From positions 1 to 64,000 of the forward strand of contig NZ_JAFBDR010000024.1 of assembly GCF_016908325.1 (NCBI RefSeq): 64,000 bases of DNA, written 5' to 3'. This document shows positions 18,415 through 27,721 of this stretch, in pieces (the first letter of the stretch is position 1; each line of letters begins with the position of its first letter). This DNA comes from Aquibacillus albus (GTDB lineage: Bacteria > Bacillota > Bacilli > Bacillales > Amphibacillaceae). The notes under the pieces are model-generated. The model was not told the origin of the DNA, did not search any database, and saw only the letters and a program-made list of their open reading frames with translations. The translations under genes and the position numbers were made by a program.

Positions 18415-20247
18415 CTATTCAACCGTGACACTTTTAGCGAGATTTCTCGGTTTATCCACATCGTTGCCAAGAGCTAAAGAAGTATAATAAGAAATTAGTT
18501 GTAAAGGAATCACCGTCAATAAAGGAGTTACAGCCGAATGGGTACAAGGAATGTAGCAACTTTGATCGACATACTCCCAAATGTTCACATTTCCTTCTGT
18601 TGCAACTCCAAGAACTTGGGCGCCACGCGCTTTTACTTCTTGAATATTGCCTAGCATTTTCTCACTTATCTCGTCCTGAGTGATAAGTGCAATAATCGGT
18701 GTTCCTTCTTCAACTAATGCAAGTGTCCCGTGCTTCAGTTCTCCGGCTGCATAAGCTTCTGAATGGATATAAGAAATTTCTTTGAGTTTCAGGGAACCTT
18801 CAAGAGAAACCGCATGATCCAATCCTCTTCCAATAAAGAACACGCTTGTAGCATCCTTAATTGACTCACTATACCAACGAATCCCTTTCGAATGTTCTAG
18901 GATTTCTTCTATTTTACTCGGAATCTCGATAACAGATTGAAGCAGTTGGCGACTATAGTCTTCGGATACGGTATGTTTTCTTTGAGCAAGGTAGATACCT
19001 AGTAAATAGAACGTTAGAACCTGTGTAGTATAAGCTTTCGTAGATGCCACCGCAATTTCAGGTCCTGCCATAGTCAGGATTACTTCATCCGCTTCGCGAG
19101 CAATGGAACTTCCAACTACATTGGTAATTGCAAGAACATTTGCTCCTAGATGTTGGCTCTGTCGTAGTGCCGCCAGTGTATCAGCGGTTTCTCCGGATTG
19201 ACTGACAACGATAACCAGCGTTTTCTCATTGACAATCGGTCGACGGTAACGGAATTCAGAAGCTACCTCAACATCGACAGGGATGCGAGTTAATTCTTCA
19301 ATCACATGCTTCCCTATCAACCCAGCATGGTAGGCCGTTCCACAAGCAACGATTGTAATTTTATTCCATTGTGCAATAAATTCATCAGACCACTGTAGTT
19401 CTTCAAAATCTACCGTCATTGATTCTTTATTAAACCTTCCTGTCATCGTTTTTAGCAATGCAGCCGGCTGTTCATGAATTTCTTTCAGCATAAAGTGATC
19501 ATACCCGTTTTTCTCCGCCTGCTCCATATCCCAATTCACACGGAACATATCACGACTCAACTCTCTTCCCGTTTCGGTTTGTAGAAGAGTAACATTTTCC
19601 TTCGTGAGAATTGCCATTTCACCATCTTCTAAAATGTAAATGTCGCGTGTATGTTCAAGAACAGCCGGGATATCTGAGCTGATCAATGCTTCGTATTCTC
19701 CCGACCCTATAATGAGAGGACTAGCTTCACGTACTGCATAAAGACGATTTGGTTCATGCTTAGAGACAATTCCTAATGCATATGCGCCTTCTAATCGTTG
19801 AACAACCTTTTGTATGGTGGTAACCATATCTCCACTATATAAATGAGAAAATAGATGAGATATGACCTCAGAATCTGTTTCTGAACGAAATGTATACCCT
19901 TCTTCTATTAGCTCTCTTTTAATCTCTAAATAGTTTTCGATAATGCCATTATGAACAACCGCAAATTCTTGTTTATCGTCTGTATGAGGATGAGAGTTTT
20001 CATCAGATGGACGACCATGGGTAGCCCAGCGTGTATGACCGATGCCCATATTACCTAGAACAGGTGCTTGATCAAGTTGTTGTTGTAATTCTTCAAGTCT
20101 ACCTTTTGATTTTTCTACTTGAACGGACTCACCGTTAAAAACTGCGATGCCTACTGAATCATACCCACGATACTCCAACTTTCTTAATCCTGTCGTTAAC
20201 ACCTGCTGCGTGTCTTTTTCTCCTATATAACCAATGATTCCGCACAT
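18415..20247 (-). CDS. glmS: glucosamine-6-phosphate synthase GlmS (operon copy)
   Basis: This is a full-length 610-residue glutamine:fructose-6-phosphate aminotransferase. After Met removal the N-terminus CGIIGYIG supplies the nucleophilic Cys of the glutaminase domain, with GHTRWATHG and HNGIIENY. Two sugar-isomerase (SIS) domains follow, with VACGTAYHAG, SQSGETADT, the AVASTKAYTTQ loop and the C-terminal PRNLAKSVTVE. It makes glucosamine-6-phosphate, the committed step to UDP-GlcNAc. The 29-base gap to the preceding gene leaves no room for a glmS ribozyme, so this copy is probably controlled as part of the exopolysaccharide operon and is likely additional to a housekeeping glmS. Confidence 0.95.
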   Translation of the reverse strand: MCGIIGYIGEKDTQQVLTTGLRKLEYRGYDSVGIAVFNGESVQVEKSKGRLEELQQQLDQAPVLGNMGIGHTRWATHGRPSDENSHPHTDDKQEFAVVHNGIIENYLEIKRELIEEGYTFRSETDSEVISHLFSHLYSGDMVTTIQKVVQRLEGAYALGIVSKHEPNRLYAVREASPLIIGSGEYEALISSDIPAVLEHTRDIYILEDGEMAILTKENVTLLQTETGRELSRDMFRVNWDMEQAEKNGYDHFMLKEIHEQPAALLKTMTGRFNKESMTVDFEELQWSDEFIAQWNKITIVACGTAYHAGLIGKHVIEELTRIPVDVEVASEFRYRRPIVNEKTLVIVVSQSGETADTLAALRQSQHLGANVLAITNVVGSSIAREADEVILTMAGPEIAVASTKAYTTQVLTFYLLGIYLAQRKHTVSEDYSRQLLQSVIEIPSKIEEILEHSKGIRWYSESIKDATSVFFIGRGLDHAVSLEGSLKLKEISYIHSEAYAAGELKHGTLALVEEGTPIIALITQDEISEKMLGNIQEVKARGAQVLGVATEGNVNIWEYVDQSCYIPCTHSAVTPLLTVIPLQLISYYTSLALGNDVDKPRNLAKSVTVE

Positions 20248-20276
20248 ATTTTTCCTCTCCTTTATTTTGAATTAGT

Positions 20277-21635
20277 TTACAAAGCAATAAACTCGTTTTG
20301 TTTCTTGTTCACTTTTGATGTAGTACCTAACTTGTGGATGTGTGGTTGATCATAATCCTTGAAAGCATTCCGTGTATCCACAATCGGAACACCTAAATTC
20401 GCCAGTTCATCATAGTCAAAATCACTATGATTTGTAACCAATACCAAACAATCATATTGCTTCAACTGGTCTTTACTATACGATATGGAGTGAATGATAA
20501 AGCCATCATCATCAATGAAGCTATGAGCATGAGGATCATAGTAGTCCACTTCCGCCCCATTTTCTTTGTACAATTCATAAAGATAAAGACCAGGAGATTC
20601 ACGTAAGTCACTAATATTTGGCTTATAAGCCATGCCTAGAATAAGAATCCTCGAGCTATTAATAGATTTCCCATAAATGTTCAGTGCTTGTGATGTTTTG
20701 CCAACGACGACATCCGGCATATTATTATTTATAGATTGGGCAAGGTCTATGAATTTACTGTAGAAGCGGAAGCCCTTCGCTTTCCAGGATAAATACATCG
20801 GATCTAATGGAATGCAGTGACCACCGATTCCTGGACCAGGTTGGAACTTCATAAAACCAAAAGGTTTTGTCGCTGCCGCATCAATTACTTCCCATACATC
20901 GATATCCATTCGCTCACACATCATTGCAATTTCGTTAACGAATGCAATATTTACACTACGGAAAGTATTTTCCAAAAGCTTGGACATTTCAGCGACTTTA
21001 GGTGAGGATACCGGAACGACCTTTTCGATATAATTACTGTAAAGAAGTTCGCCAACTTGGTTGCATTTTTCTGTTATTCCGCCCATTACCTTAGGCACAT
21101 TATTTGTATGAAAAGACTGATTACCTGGGTCTACTCGCTCCGGGGAATAGCAAAGGAAAATATCGCTCCCAGGTTCATATCCCATTCGCTTAAATTCTTT
21201 CAAGATTAACTCTTCTGTTGTTCCTGGGTAGGTTGTACTTTCTAAGGTGACAAGTATTCCTTTCTTCATATACGGCTTAATACTTTCTATTACACTAGTG
21301 ATATAAGAAGTATCTGGATCTTGATTCTCACTAAGTGGAGTCGGAACACAGATACTTATGGCGTCTAGTTCCTTCACAATTGCATAGTTATTGGTAGGGA
21401 AAAAACGATTCGTATCTAAACACTCTTGCAAATCTTGATCTGAAATATCATTAATGTATGAATTTCCCTCCTTTAAGGACTTAATTTTTCCCTCATTCAA
21501 ATCTATTCCGCATACTGAAAATCCTACTCTTACCATTTCAACAGCGAGTGGTAAACCGACATACCCCATACCAATAACCCCGATGTTGGCTTTTTTCATT
21601 TCAATCTTTTGGCTTAACTGTTCAAAATACCCCAT
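20277..21635 (-). CDS. UDP-N-acetylhexosamine 6-dehydrogenase (WbpA/WecC type)
   Basis: This is a 452-residue nucleotide-sugar dehydrogenase. The NAD-binding motif GMGYVGLPLA is at residues 22-31, and YSPERVDPG and NEIAMMC are typical of the family. The catalytic Cys 274 lies in PGPGIGGHCIPLDPMYLSWK. That version of the active-site loop, with GHCIPLDP and YLSWKA, fits UDP-GlcNAc or UDP-ManNAc dehydrogenases better than UDP-glucose dehydrogenase. The product would be a UDP-N-acetylhexosaminuronic acid. Gene order (GT2, regulator, dehydrogenase, glmS, glmU) places it as a precursor enzyme for the polymer. The exact hexosamine is an inference. Confidence 0.88.
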   Translation of the reverse strand: MGYFEQLSQKIEMKKANIGVIGMGYVGLPLAVEMVRVGFSVCGIDLNEGKIKSLKEGNSYINDISDQDLQECLDTNRFFPTNNYAIVKELDAISICVPTPLSENQDPDTSYITSVIESIKPYMKKGILVTLESTTYPGTTEELILKEFKRMGYEPGSDIFLCYSPERVDPGNQSFHTNNVPKVMGGITEKCNQVGELLYSNYIEKVVPVSSPKVAEMSKLLENTFRSVNIAFVNEIAMMCERMDIDVWEVIDAAATKPFGFMKFQPGPGIGGHCIPLDPMYLSWKAKGFRFYSKFIDLAQSINNNMPDVVVGKTSQALNIYGKSINSSRILILGMAYKPNISDLRESPGLYLYELYKENGAEVDYYDPHAHSFIDDDGFIIHSISYSKDQLKQYDCLVLVTNHSDFDYDELANLGVPIVDTRNAFKDYDQPHIHKLGTTSKVNKKQNEFIAL

Positions 21636-21662
21636 ATTAATTCCCCTCTCTTTTAAAAGAAT

Positions 21663-22484
21663 TTATTCAGTCACTTTAACGAGTCTTTTGATTCGAGCTT
21701 GAAGCTCAATGAGTGAAAAGGGTTTAGTCATGTATTCCGCAACCCCATATTCAAAGGTTCGTTTAATGTCTTCTTCCAAATGTTTATTAGTTAAAACGAT
21801 AATTTCTGAGTGACCACGAGTTTGTTCATCCATATTTTTTATTTGTTTAATAAATTGATAGCCATCTACAGCAGACAGATTGATTTCTGTAATGACTAAA
21901 TCAGGCAGCAGTTTCTTATATAGATCAAGACCACTCTTTCCGTCTGTTGCCGTATGGACGGTATATTTTGTATGATGCTCTAAATATTTTTTCAAAAGCT
22001 GAAGAATGTGAACATCTTGATCTACAATGAGTATGGAACTTGTTTCAGTTTTCTTTAGGGTTGGATTTTTAAAAACCTGAATTTCTTTTCCATCACGCTT
22101 ATTATCTATAATTTCCTTAATCATATGGAAAAGCATTTGTTCAGCGTCATCACTGTTTTCAGGAAAACTCCCCACAATCATGGTTCCCGTTAATCGATCA
22201 TGTTCCTTTAAGAATTCTTTTACGTATAAGGCGTAAAAGTGAGTGTAACCAAGGTTACAACCATCCAACAATAATCCAATAATACCTTTCTTCGCGTCAT
22301 AGTTAACTTGAACAGCCGTAGCAGGCTCTTCCTTTTCCAAATGTTCTTTTAGCTTACTAATCCACGATTTATCAAGGTCTGCACGTGCGACAATTACTCC
22401 ACAAGGTAAATTACTCGCTTGATAATAATAAAGAAAGTGATGAAAGGATTGTAAAATACTAGAATCAATATGTGCTTCAGTCAT
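21663..22484 (-). CDS. degenerate signalling protein: GGDEF-like region plus receiver with Glu instead of phospho-Asp
   Basis: This is a 273-residue soluble protein in two parts. Residues about 150-270 form a CheY-like receiver with VDQD at the acidic pocket, IIVLTN (Thr) and MTKPF (Lys) in place. The phospho-accepting Asp is replaced by Glu 200 in DLVITEINLSAVDG, a change expected to block phosphorylation or mimic it. The N-terminal part resembles a shortened GGDEF domain by eye: a DLDKSW segment where DxD would be, NYDAKKGIIGLLLDG in place of the GGDEF strand-turn, and LTGTMIVGSFPENSDDAEQML like the end of the domain. The GGDEF signature itself is missing. It sits between the synthase and the dehydrogenase and may gate the synthase allosterically. 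The receiver is certain; the GGDEF reading is tentative. Confidence 0.75.
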   Translation of the reverse strand: MTEAHIDSSILQSFHHFLYYYQASNLPCGVIVARADLDKSWISKLKEHLEKEEPATAVQVNYDAKKGIIGLLLDGCNLGYTHFYALYVKEFLKEHDRLTGTMIVGSFPENSDDAEQMLFHMIKEIIDNKRDGKEIQVFKNPTLKKTETSSILIVDQDVHILQLLKKYLEHHTKYTVHTATDGKSGLDLYKKLLPDLVITEINLSAVDGYQFIKQIKNMDEQTRGHSEIIVLTNKHLEEDIKRTFEYGVAEYMTKPFSLIELQARIKRLVKVTE

Positions 22485-22513
22485 TTTCTGATTCCTCCTA
22501 ATAAATAAATGCT

Positions 22514-23941
22514 TTACGCAGCTTGATCTTTTTCGACACCTTCATTCCAACTGGTCCTCGTCATCGTTCCCCAGGTGTTATTCTTTCGCATGAAATCAAT
22601 GTGTCCGAGGAACCTCCACACAATACCGAGTTGTCGGTACCCAAAAAACATTAGAATGGTATAGAGTACCATTTTAAAGTAGTCTCTAATTCTCGGATAA
22701 CGTTGGAAGGCCATTTCTTCAAGCAATAATGACCCTAGTCCCAGCAATGTTCCATACAATACATTAATCAGCATAAAGACAGCTATAATCTTCCATCCCG
22801 TCATATCTAACAAACTATAGCCAATAAGAGATAGAAAACCAGTAATTCTAAAATAAGGACTTAATGTTTCAAAAATAATATTATAAGGAATTGTAAGCCA
22901 ACCCATTATTTTGTATTTCGGGCGCATGAACATGTACATTCCCTCTTCAATCATGTTCTTCAGATTCCCTCTACCCCAACGTTTTCGCTGGCTTCCCAAA
23001 ATTTTGAAGGTATCGGGGGCCTGTGTCCAGCACACCGCATCCGGACAAAAGTCAATTTTATAAGAGAGGTCGTTATCCAGCATATAGCGATGTAGCTTGA
23101 TAATTATATTCATATCTTCACCTGGATAACCTCCGCGGTAGCCTCCTACTTTAATAACATATTCTTTTTTGAAAACACCGAATGCGCCAGATACAATAAT
23201 TAATCCATTGATTTCACTCCAGCCGATTCTTCCTCCAAGGAATGCCTTAATATATTCAACGGTCTGCATCATCGGCAACAATTTTTTTGGTAATTGGACT
23301 TTCTTCACCATACCATTTGCAATTTCACAGCCGTTTGCAATTCGGACATTTCCACCAATCGCTACGTATTCATCTGGCCTCTCCATATATTTCCTAGCAA
23401 TTCGAATAAGTGCATCATTTTCCAGAAGCGAATCCGCATCAATCGAAGAAATAAGTGAATAATGGGACAAGTTAATACCTGCATTCAAGGAGTCTGCTTT
23501 TCCTCCATTTTCTTTATCAACAAGATATAAATTAGGATATTCAGGGTTGTAATAAACCCCCTTGACTTCTGCTGTAGCAATGGTGTCTTTCATAAAAGTC
23601 GGTTTATAGTAATTCAATCGAAATTCATCAATTAAAACCTTCAACGTGTCATCTTCAGAACCATCATTAACCACAATGACTTCATGAGTTGGATAATGTA
23701 AAGCTAACAAAGAACGAACGTTTTCTTTAATAGTAAGCTCCTCATTAAATGCCGGCACAAGAACCGAAATGGGCGGCACATACTTAGAACCTGATAGAGG
23801 TTCATACCTTGAATAAAAGGTTTCCTTAATGATTTCAACAATTTTCTTGAAGGAAAACGTGATAATTCCTAAATAAATCGTGTTGATTGTCATTACGTAA
23901 TACATAGCAAATATCCCATAAGCTAGTAGTAACTCTCTCAC
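22514..23941 (-). CDS. processive family 2 glycosyltransferase, polysaccharide synthase
   Basis: This is a 475-residue membrane synthase, translated from GTG 23941 after GGGGGGG. An N-terminal membrane helix (about 5-30) is followed by a GT-A catalytic domain with PAFNEELT, VVNDGSEDDT (Asp 93), SSIDADSLL (Asp 168/170), GYPGEDM (acidic base region near 275) and QRKRW at 318-322, the QxxRW product-binding motif of processive synthases. Three or four membrane helices follow (about 345-435). It belongs with PgaC/IcaA, hyaluronan and cellulose-type synthases. With UDP-HexNAc and UDP-HexNAcA enzymes in the same operon, it most likely polymerises one or both of these and extrudes the chain. Confidence 0.92.
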   Translation of the reverse strand: MRELLLAYGIFAMYYVMTINTIYLGIITFSFKKIVEIIKETFYSRYEPLSGSKYVPPISVLVPAFNEELTIKENVRSLLALHYPTHEVIVVNDGSEDDTLKVLIDEFRLNYYKPTFMKDTIATAEVKGVYYNPEYPNLYLVDKENGGKADSLNAGINLSHYSLISSIDADSLLENDALIRIARKYMERPDEYVAIGGNVRIANGCEIANGMVKKVQLPKKLLPMMQTVEYIKAFLGGRIGWSEINGLIIVSGAFGVFKKEYVIKVGGYRGGYPGEDMNIIIKLHRYMLDNDLSYKIDFCPDAVCWTQAPDTFKILGSQRKRWGRGNLKNMIEEGMYMFMRPKYKIMGWLTIPYNIIFETLSPYFRITGFLSLIGYSLLDMTGWKIIAVFMLINVLYGTLLGLGSLLLEEMAFQRYPRIRDYFKMVLYTILMFFGYRQLGIVWRFLGHIDFMRKNNTWGTMTRTSWNEGVEKDQAA

Positions 23942-23956
23942 TACTGCCCCCCCTTT

Positions 23957-25123
23957 CTATATCGCCTTTGTTAAATCATCATTTTTTCCAAAGTATTTTT
24001 GATAGGTATATAATTTGTTGTTATAAACAGTCATATCATTTAATTGCGAAAACCTATCGATTGATTGTTTCAGATCTTCTTCAATAAATTCGTTAGCCAC
24101 TTTTCTTCCACGCTCTCCATAGAGACCGACTGCTATTTCGCAGAGAATTTCAAAACCTCGAGATCCTAGTTGAACGAGACTTTTTGCACTAGAACGGGAA
24201 ACTAACCAATTGGAATCCTGAACTCGATCTTTCAATAATTCAGCATATTGTATGAGTTCCGAGTTTCCGATCCACTCAGTAAAAAGATTACGAATCTCCC
24301 AATCCGGAAACTGAAGATATTCACGAATATCTTGCTCCTTTAGAACCATGGAGGTCATTAATAGTTTGGCAGCAAGAATTCTTATCCCTTTGTCATCGGA
24401 TTGAACGAACGAATGAATGTTTTCCGGTAGATCAAGTTCAATTTGATCTTGTAAACTTATTAAGCCTACTTTATTTAATTGTGCTTGTTCTTCATAAAGG
24501 AAACTGACGTAAACCGATCTTAAGTCCAATGATGATTCTTTCGAGATATCTGCAATCAGGTGAATATTCTCGTTCCCATTCTCAACAAGATATTGAATAA
24601 GACCTTTTATTTCATTTGGTTCCTTTGATGTTTGAGCAATCGAACGAGCGATAATATAAACGGAAGATTTAAACTTTTCCTGATATAGCATTGAAAATAA
24701 TTCTGGTGTTGATCCACTATCTCTTAATATTCCTAAATGATATGCGGCATCAATACGAGTTATCGTCCAACGACTTCTCAACCGCTTTCTGTTATGTTCA
24801 ATTAAACCTATATCTTCACATAATGTGAGAAGCTTTTGTCTATGAATTCCATCCAACCGGTCCACCCATTGTAATAATGTTTTTTGTAGGACTTCTTTTT
24901 CAAAATAACTTAATGGATTTCTTGGTGATCGCAAACGGGCTTCATTATCTAACTGAATCTGAAGGTAGTCCAAATAACTTCGAAAACCGGACAAGCATTT
25001 TTCTTCTTTTTTCTTAAATCTCTTTTTGTTCAATTTAATGATTAACGTAATCACAGCTACGGTGAGCATTAACATAAGTAAAATCCCTATCATCCAATAA
25101 GCAGCTTGTAAATTGATAAACAA
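23957..25123 (-). CDS. membrane-anchored HEAT-repeat protein
   Basis: This is a 388-residue protein starting at TTG 25123 after GGGGGG. One membrane helix (about residues 8-30) is followed by a basic stretch KLNKKRFKKKEEK, so the rest should be cytosolic. Residues about 80-350 are regularly spaced amphipathic helix pairs of the HEAT type (for example RIDAAYHLGILRDSGS and RSSAKSLVQLGSRG). Such repeats bind proteins. Its position between the glycosidase-like lipoprotein and the synthase suggests a scaffold or co-polymerase partner for the synthase. I know no close named homologue, so the function is inferred from context alone. Confidence 0.75.
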   Translation of the reverse strand: MFINLQAAYWMIGILLMLMLTVAVITLIIKLNKKRFKKKEEKCLSGFRSYLDYLQIQLDNEARLRSPRNPLSYFEKEVLQKTLLQWVDRLDGIHRQKLLTLCEDIGLIEHNRKRLRSRWTITRIDAAYHLGILRDSGSTPELFSMLYQEKFKSSVYIIARSIAQTSKEPNEIKGLIQYLVENGNENIHLIADISKESSLDLRSVYVSFLYEEQAQLNKVGLISLQDQIELDLPENIHSFVQSDDKGIRILAAKLLMTSMVLKEQDIREYLQFPDWEIRNLFTEWIGNSELIQYAELLKDRVQDSNWLVSRSSAKSLVQLGSRGFEILCEIAVGLYGERGRKVANEFIEEDLKQSIDRFSQLNDMTVYNNKLYTYQKYFGKNDDLTKAI

Positions 25124-25140
25124 GGTGTTTCCCCCCTTCC

Positions 25141-27297
25141 TTATTCAATATCATTAAAAGCGTCTTGAACAATGTAGTAGCTTTCTTTGACTTGTTCGTC
25201 ATATTCAACTTCCTGCCAATCATCCCAGTTATAAAGGGGATAATCTGTTATAGCAATGAGTGAAGATTCACTTTTTAATCCGTGGACAGTTTTAGAGCTT
25301 TTATCAATAATCCATGGAATAAAACGTATTCCGTCTATTTTCTCTGTAGGCATTTCTATATCTCCTTTTTTTATAGGACTGTAGCTCACCACCTGTTTAG
25401 AGCTGGGATCTGAAAATCCAAGTAAAGCCCAAGGAATTTTTATCTCAATGACATTGCCTTGAACAGCCCATTCGGCCATTGAATCATTAGATAGTGAAGC
25501 TCGCTCCATATGTCCTACAACCACTTCTTCAAAAGGTAATTCTACTTTTGCATCGGGGTACTCAAGTTTACGACTTACCGCTAACTTCCACGAATGGATA
25601 GCATTGTCCTGATTACTTTTTGGTGCATGAACATACAGACGGTGATGAAAATCGTAACTTGGAGCAACCAGTACTTCACTTTCGTTGTCATTACCTAACC
25701 GAACCACTGTCTCTAGTCCTTCATCAAGCATTTTCCCTTTTAGGAAATCAGGATTCTTTATACCCCCGGAAAGTGTATCCACACCAAGGTAGAATGTGTT
25801 TTCTTTAGGATTAAAATCTCCAGGTAATCGGCTTGATATATAGACATAACCCTCATCCTTCGTAACCTTTAAATCAGCCAGTGGAGTTGAAACTGTTCTG
25901 ATTTCACTACCATCAATCGTTGACCAGTCTTCTAACTTACCATCTATCTTTAGATCGTTATGTTTATTTGGATACATTCCTAACAGGCCATAGGACATTT
26001 CGACAGATAAAGCGTTATACCAGAAAGGCCGTCGATCAGGATTTTCAAACGCCATCGTGTTCCATGTTTTCTTAAACCATTCATCCTGCCAAGTAAAGAT
26101 AACAGCACCCGCATGACCTTCCCGGTAGATATGTTTAAGCATATCCGTAATGTGCCGACCTTGCTCGACTTCGGTATGTCCCCCTTGATCTCGTCCAAGT
26201 GGACCAATGTGCGCATTTCCACGTGATACAGGCACACCAAACTCCGTAATCATAACCGGCATCTCTCTGTGATAATTTTTGAGTTCACGAAGATACCCTT
26301 TATATGTATCCATTTGTCCCTTATCATTCTTCACATCTTTATACTTGTCGGTATATCTTAAAAAATCCGGATAGTATGGGTAAGCATGAAAGGAAGCAAA
26401 ATAACCAGCTTCTCCATTTATACGCTGAATATTGGTTGCATCAACACTTACAAGATCTTCCATCACAAGTGGTTCATCTGGATGCTCCAGTGGATCTGTT
26501 GTAATCCAATTGGTAAATGTGATCGGATGCTGCCAACCTGCTTTCTCTTCTTCTTTTGCTGTATGATTCATTAGATGAGCTAACCAGCTTTCAAAAGGAG
26601 AAGCATCTTTATTACTTTTAAAAAAGTCGCCTTGAAAAACTGGATCATCGCTATGTTGATTATTCGTGTTTTCCACCATTTCCGGATCCCATTCCGTTCC
26701 TATATGCCAGGCAACTAAATATGAGCTGGCGTCTGCTGTGTATTTGCCACTTGCCTTTCCAGGTTGGTCTGGAAGTGTTATTTCTCCGTTAACGGCCCCT
26801 ATGGCGTCGGATATTTCTTTTTCGAATTGTTTTGTTACTTCAGGAGACCATGCATCATTTGTCTTATGCAGTAAATTGACTGGTGACCATACCCCTTGCA
26901 TAAAGAAGAGGGGATTTTTGACATTCTCCTGATTGTACTCAACTAATGCTTGATAAAATTCAGGATTGAGAATCGTATAAATACGAATGGTATTGGCCCC
27001 CATTTCCTGGATCATCTCAAACCAACGCAGATAATCCTCCTTCTTAATTGATAGCTCACCAGGAAAATGTCCAGGTAAAGAAGCTCCTAAATTAACACCT
27101 TTAACAAAAAAGGGGGACCACCTTTCATCTTTGTAAATTTCGACCTGATCTTTCTTCGTCCGGAATTTTATTTGTGCTCCATTCTCTAGTTCTTTACTTT
27201 CTGCTTGATTCATTGAGTGTGTTGTTGAGTAAAATACACATCCCCCCAGAATTGTCATTAAACATAGCATCAGAAGCCCTTTACCTTTCCATTTCAT
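25141..27297 (-). CDS. glycosidase-like surface lipoprotein (clan-A TIM barrel plus C-terminal beta-sandwich)
   Basis: This is a 718-residue lipoprotein with lipobox LGGC (Cys 20), the first gene of the exopolysaccharide operon. Residues about 60-430 look like a retaining clan-A (beta/alpha)8 glycosidase. FVKGVNLGASLPG starts it, Glu 202 in WHIGTEWDP fits the acid/base, and Glu 352 in MITEFGVPVSRG fits the nucleophile. Residues about 450-718 form a beta-rich region with DGKLEDWS, YVYISS and IEIKIPWALLGF segments like CBM9/DOMON-type sandwiches. It would sit outside the cell where the polymer emerges. It may trim, transglycosylate or release the polysaccharide. The family assignment below clan level is uncertain. 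Confidence 0.78.
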   Translation of the reverse strand: MKWKGKGLLMLCLMTILGGCVFYSTTHSMNQAESKELENGAQIKFRTKKDQVEIYKDERWSPFFVKGVNLGASLPGHFPGELSIKKEDYLRWFEMIQEMGANTIRIYTILNPEFYQALVEYNQENVKNPLFFMQGVWSPVNLLHKTNDAWSPEVTKQFEKEISDAIGAVNGEITLPDQPGKASGKYTADASSYLVAWHIGTEWDPEMVENTNNQHSDDPVFQGDFFKSNKDASPFESWLAHLMNHTAKEEEKAGWQHPITFTNWITTDPLEHPDEPLVMEDLVSVDATNIQRINGEAGYFASFHAYPYYPDFLRYTDKYKDVKNDKGQMDTYKGYLRELKNYHREMPVMITEFGVPVSRGNAHIGPLGRDQGGHTEVEQGRHITDMLKHIYREGHAGAVIFTWQDEWFKKTWNTMAFENPDRRPFWYNALSVEMSYGLLGMYPNKHNDLKIDGKLEDWSTIDGSEIRTVSTPLADLKVTKDEGYVYISSRLPGDFNPKENTFYLGVDTLSGGIKNPDFLKGKMLDEGLETVVRLGNDNESEVLVAPSYDFHHRLYVHAPKSNQDNAIHSWKLAVSRKLEYPDAKVELPFEEVVVGHMERASLSNDSMAEWAVQGNVIEIKIPWALLGFSDPSSKQVVSYSPIKKGDIEMPTEKIDGIRFIPWIIDKSSKTVHGLKSESSLIAITDYPLYNWDDWQEVEYDEQVKESYYIVQDAFNDIE

Positions 27298-27599
27298 TCT
27301 GTATCATCCCTCCTTATATTTTATTTTTTGTATTAAGGAAAAATATTTTACCACTTGCAAAAATTGGTTCAAACAGTTAATTTAAAAATGTGATTTGTTT
27401 TCCTCGCCATTTACAGTAACACGGAGTTTACCAATGTTCATCGAAAACTATATTTCGGAAGAACGAATTTCTATTTGTGGTACCACAGTATTTCTCTTAC
27501 ATGAATAAACATTTACCCCGAACTTTACTTACTAGGTCTTTATAAAAAACGTAGACACTAAGGATGTATAAAACGCTTCCATATTATTTAGTTTCGGAA

Positions 27600-27615
27600 T
27601 TGCGGAATCCCCTAA
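27600..27615. promoter_or_regulatory. candidate ComA box
   Basis: TTGCGG-AATC-CCCTAA compares with the B. subtilis ComA operator TTGCGG-N4-CCGCAA. The first half is perfect, the spacing is exact and four of six bases match in the second half. A TTTCGG word lies ten bases before it, as in the paired boxes of srfA. The comA gene is about 2 kb away. Confidence 0.45.
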
Positions 27616-27660
27616 AATCCCTGGGTTCACACCCCTGGATTTGTTTAGTTTTTTATTTTT
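27615..27660 (+). terminator. terminator-like hairpin in the leader of the tandem-barrel gene
   Basis: AAATCC (27615-27620) pairs with GGATTT (27637-27642), with an inner GGG/CCC pairing, followed by a run of mostly T to 27660. It lies 60 bases upstream of the start codon, so it could be an attenuator, or stop stray transcription. Confidence 0.4.
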
Positions 27661-27721
27661 GCCTAATAAGAAAATAGGACAAAATTAATACAATGTAGCA
27701 AAAAACATGGGAGGTCTATAA

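Larger units (their letters stand above)
27298..27721. promoter_or_regulatory. divergent control region of the exopolysaccharide operon and the tandem-barrel gene
   Basis: This 424-base non-coding stretch separates two divergent genes. It contains a ComA-box-like sequence at 27600-27615 and, next to it, a hairpin with a T-rich tail at 27615-27660 reading towards the tandem-barrel gene. I could not pick a convincing -35/-10 pair on either strand. Confidence 0.6.

Noticed and set aside
20248-20276. Possible glmS ribozyme upstream of glmS
   Set aside because: Only 29 bases separate the genes, mostly the ribosome binding site; far too short for the ribozyme.
27298-27721. EAR-type antitermination RNA of exopolysaccharide operons
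   Set aside because: The known element lies inside eps operons and is larger and more structured; here I see only one hairpin with a T-tail.
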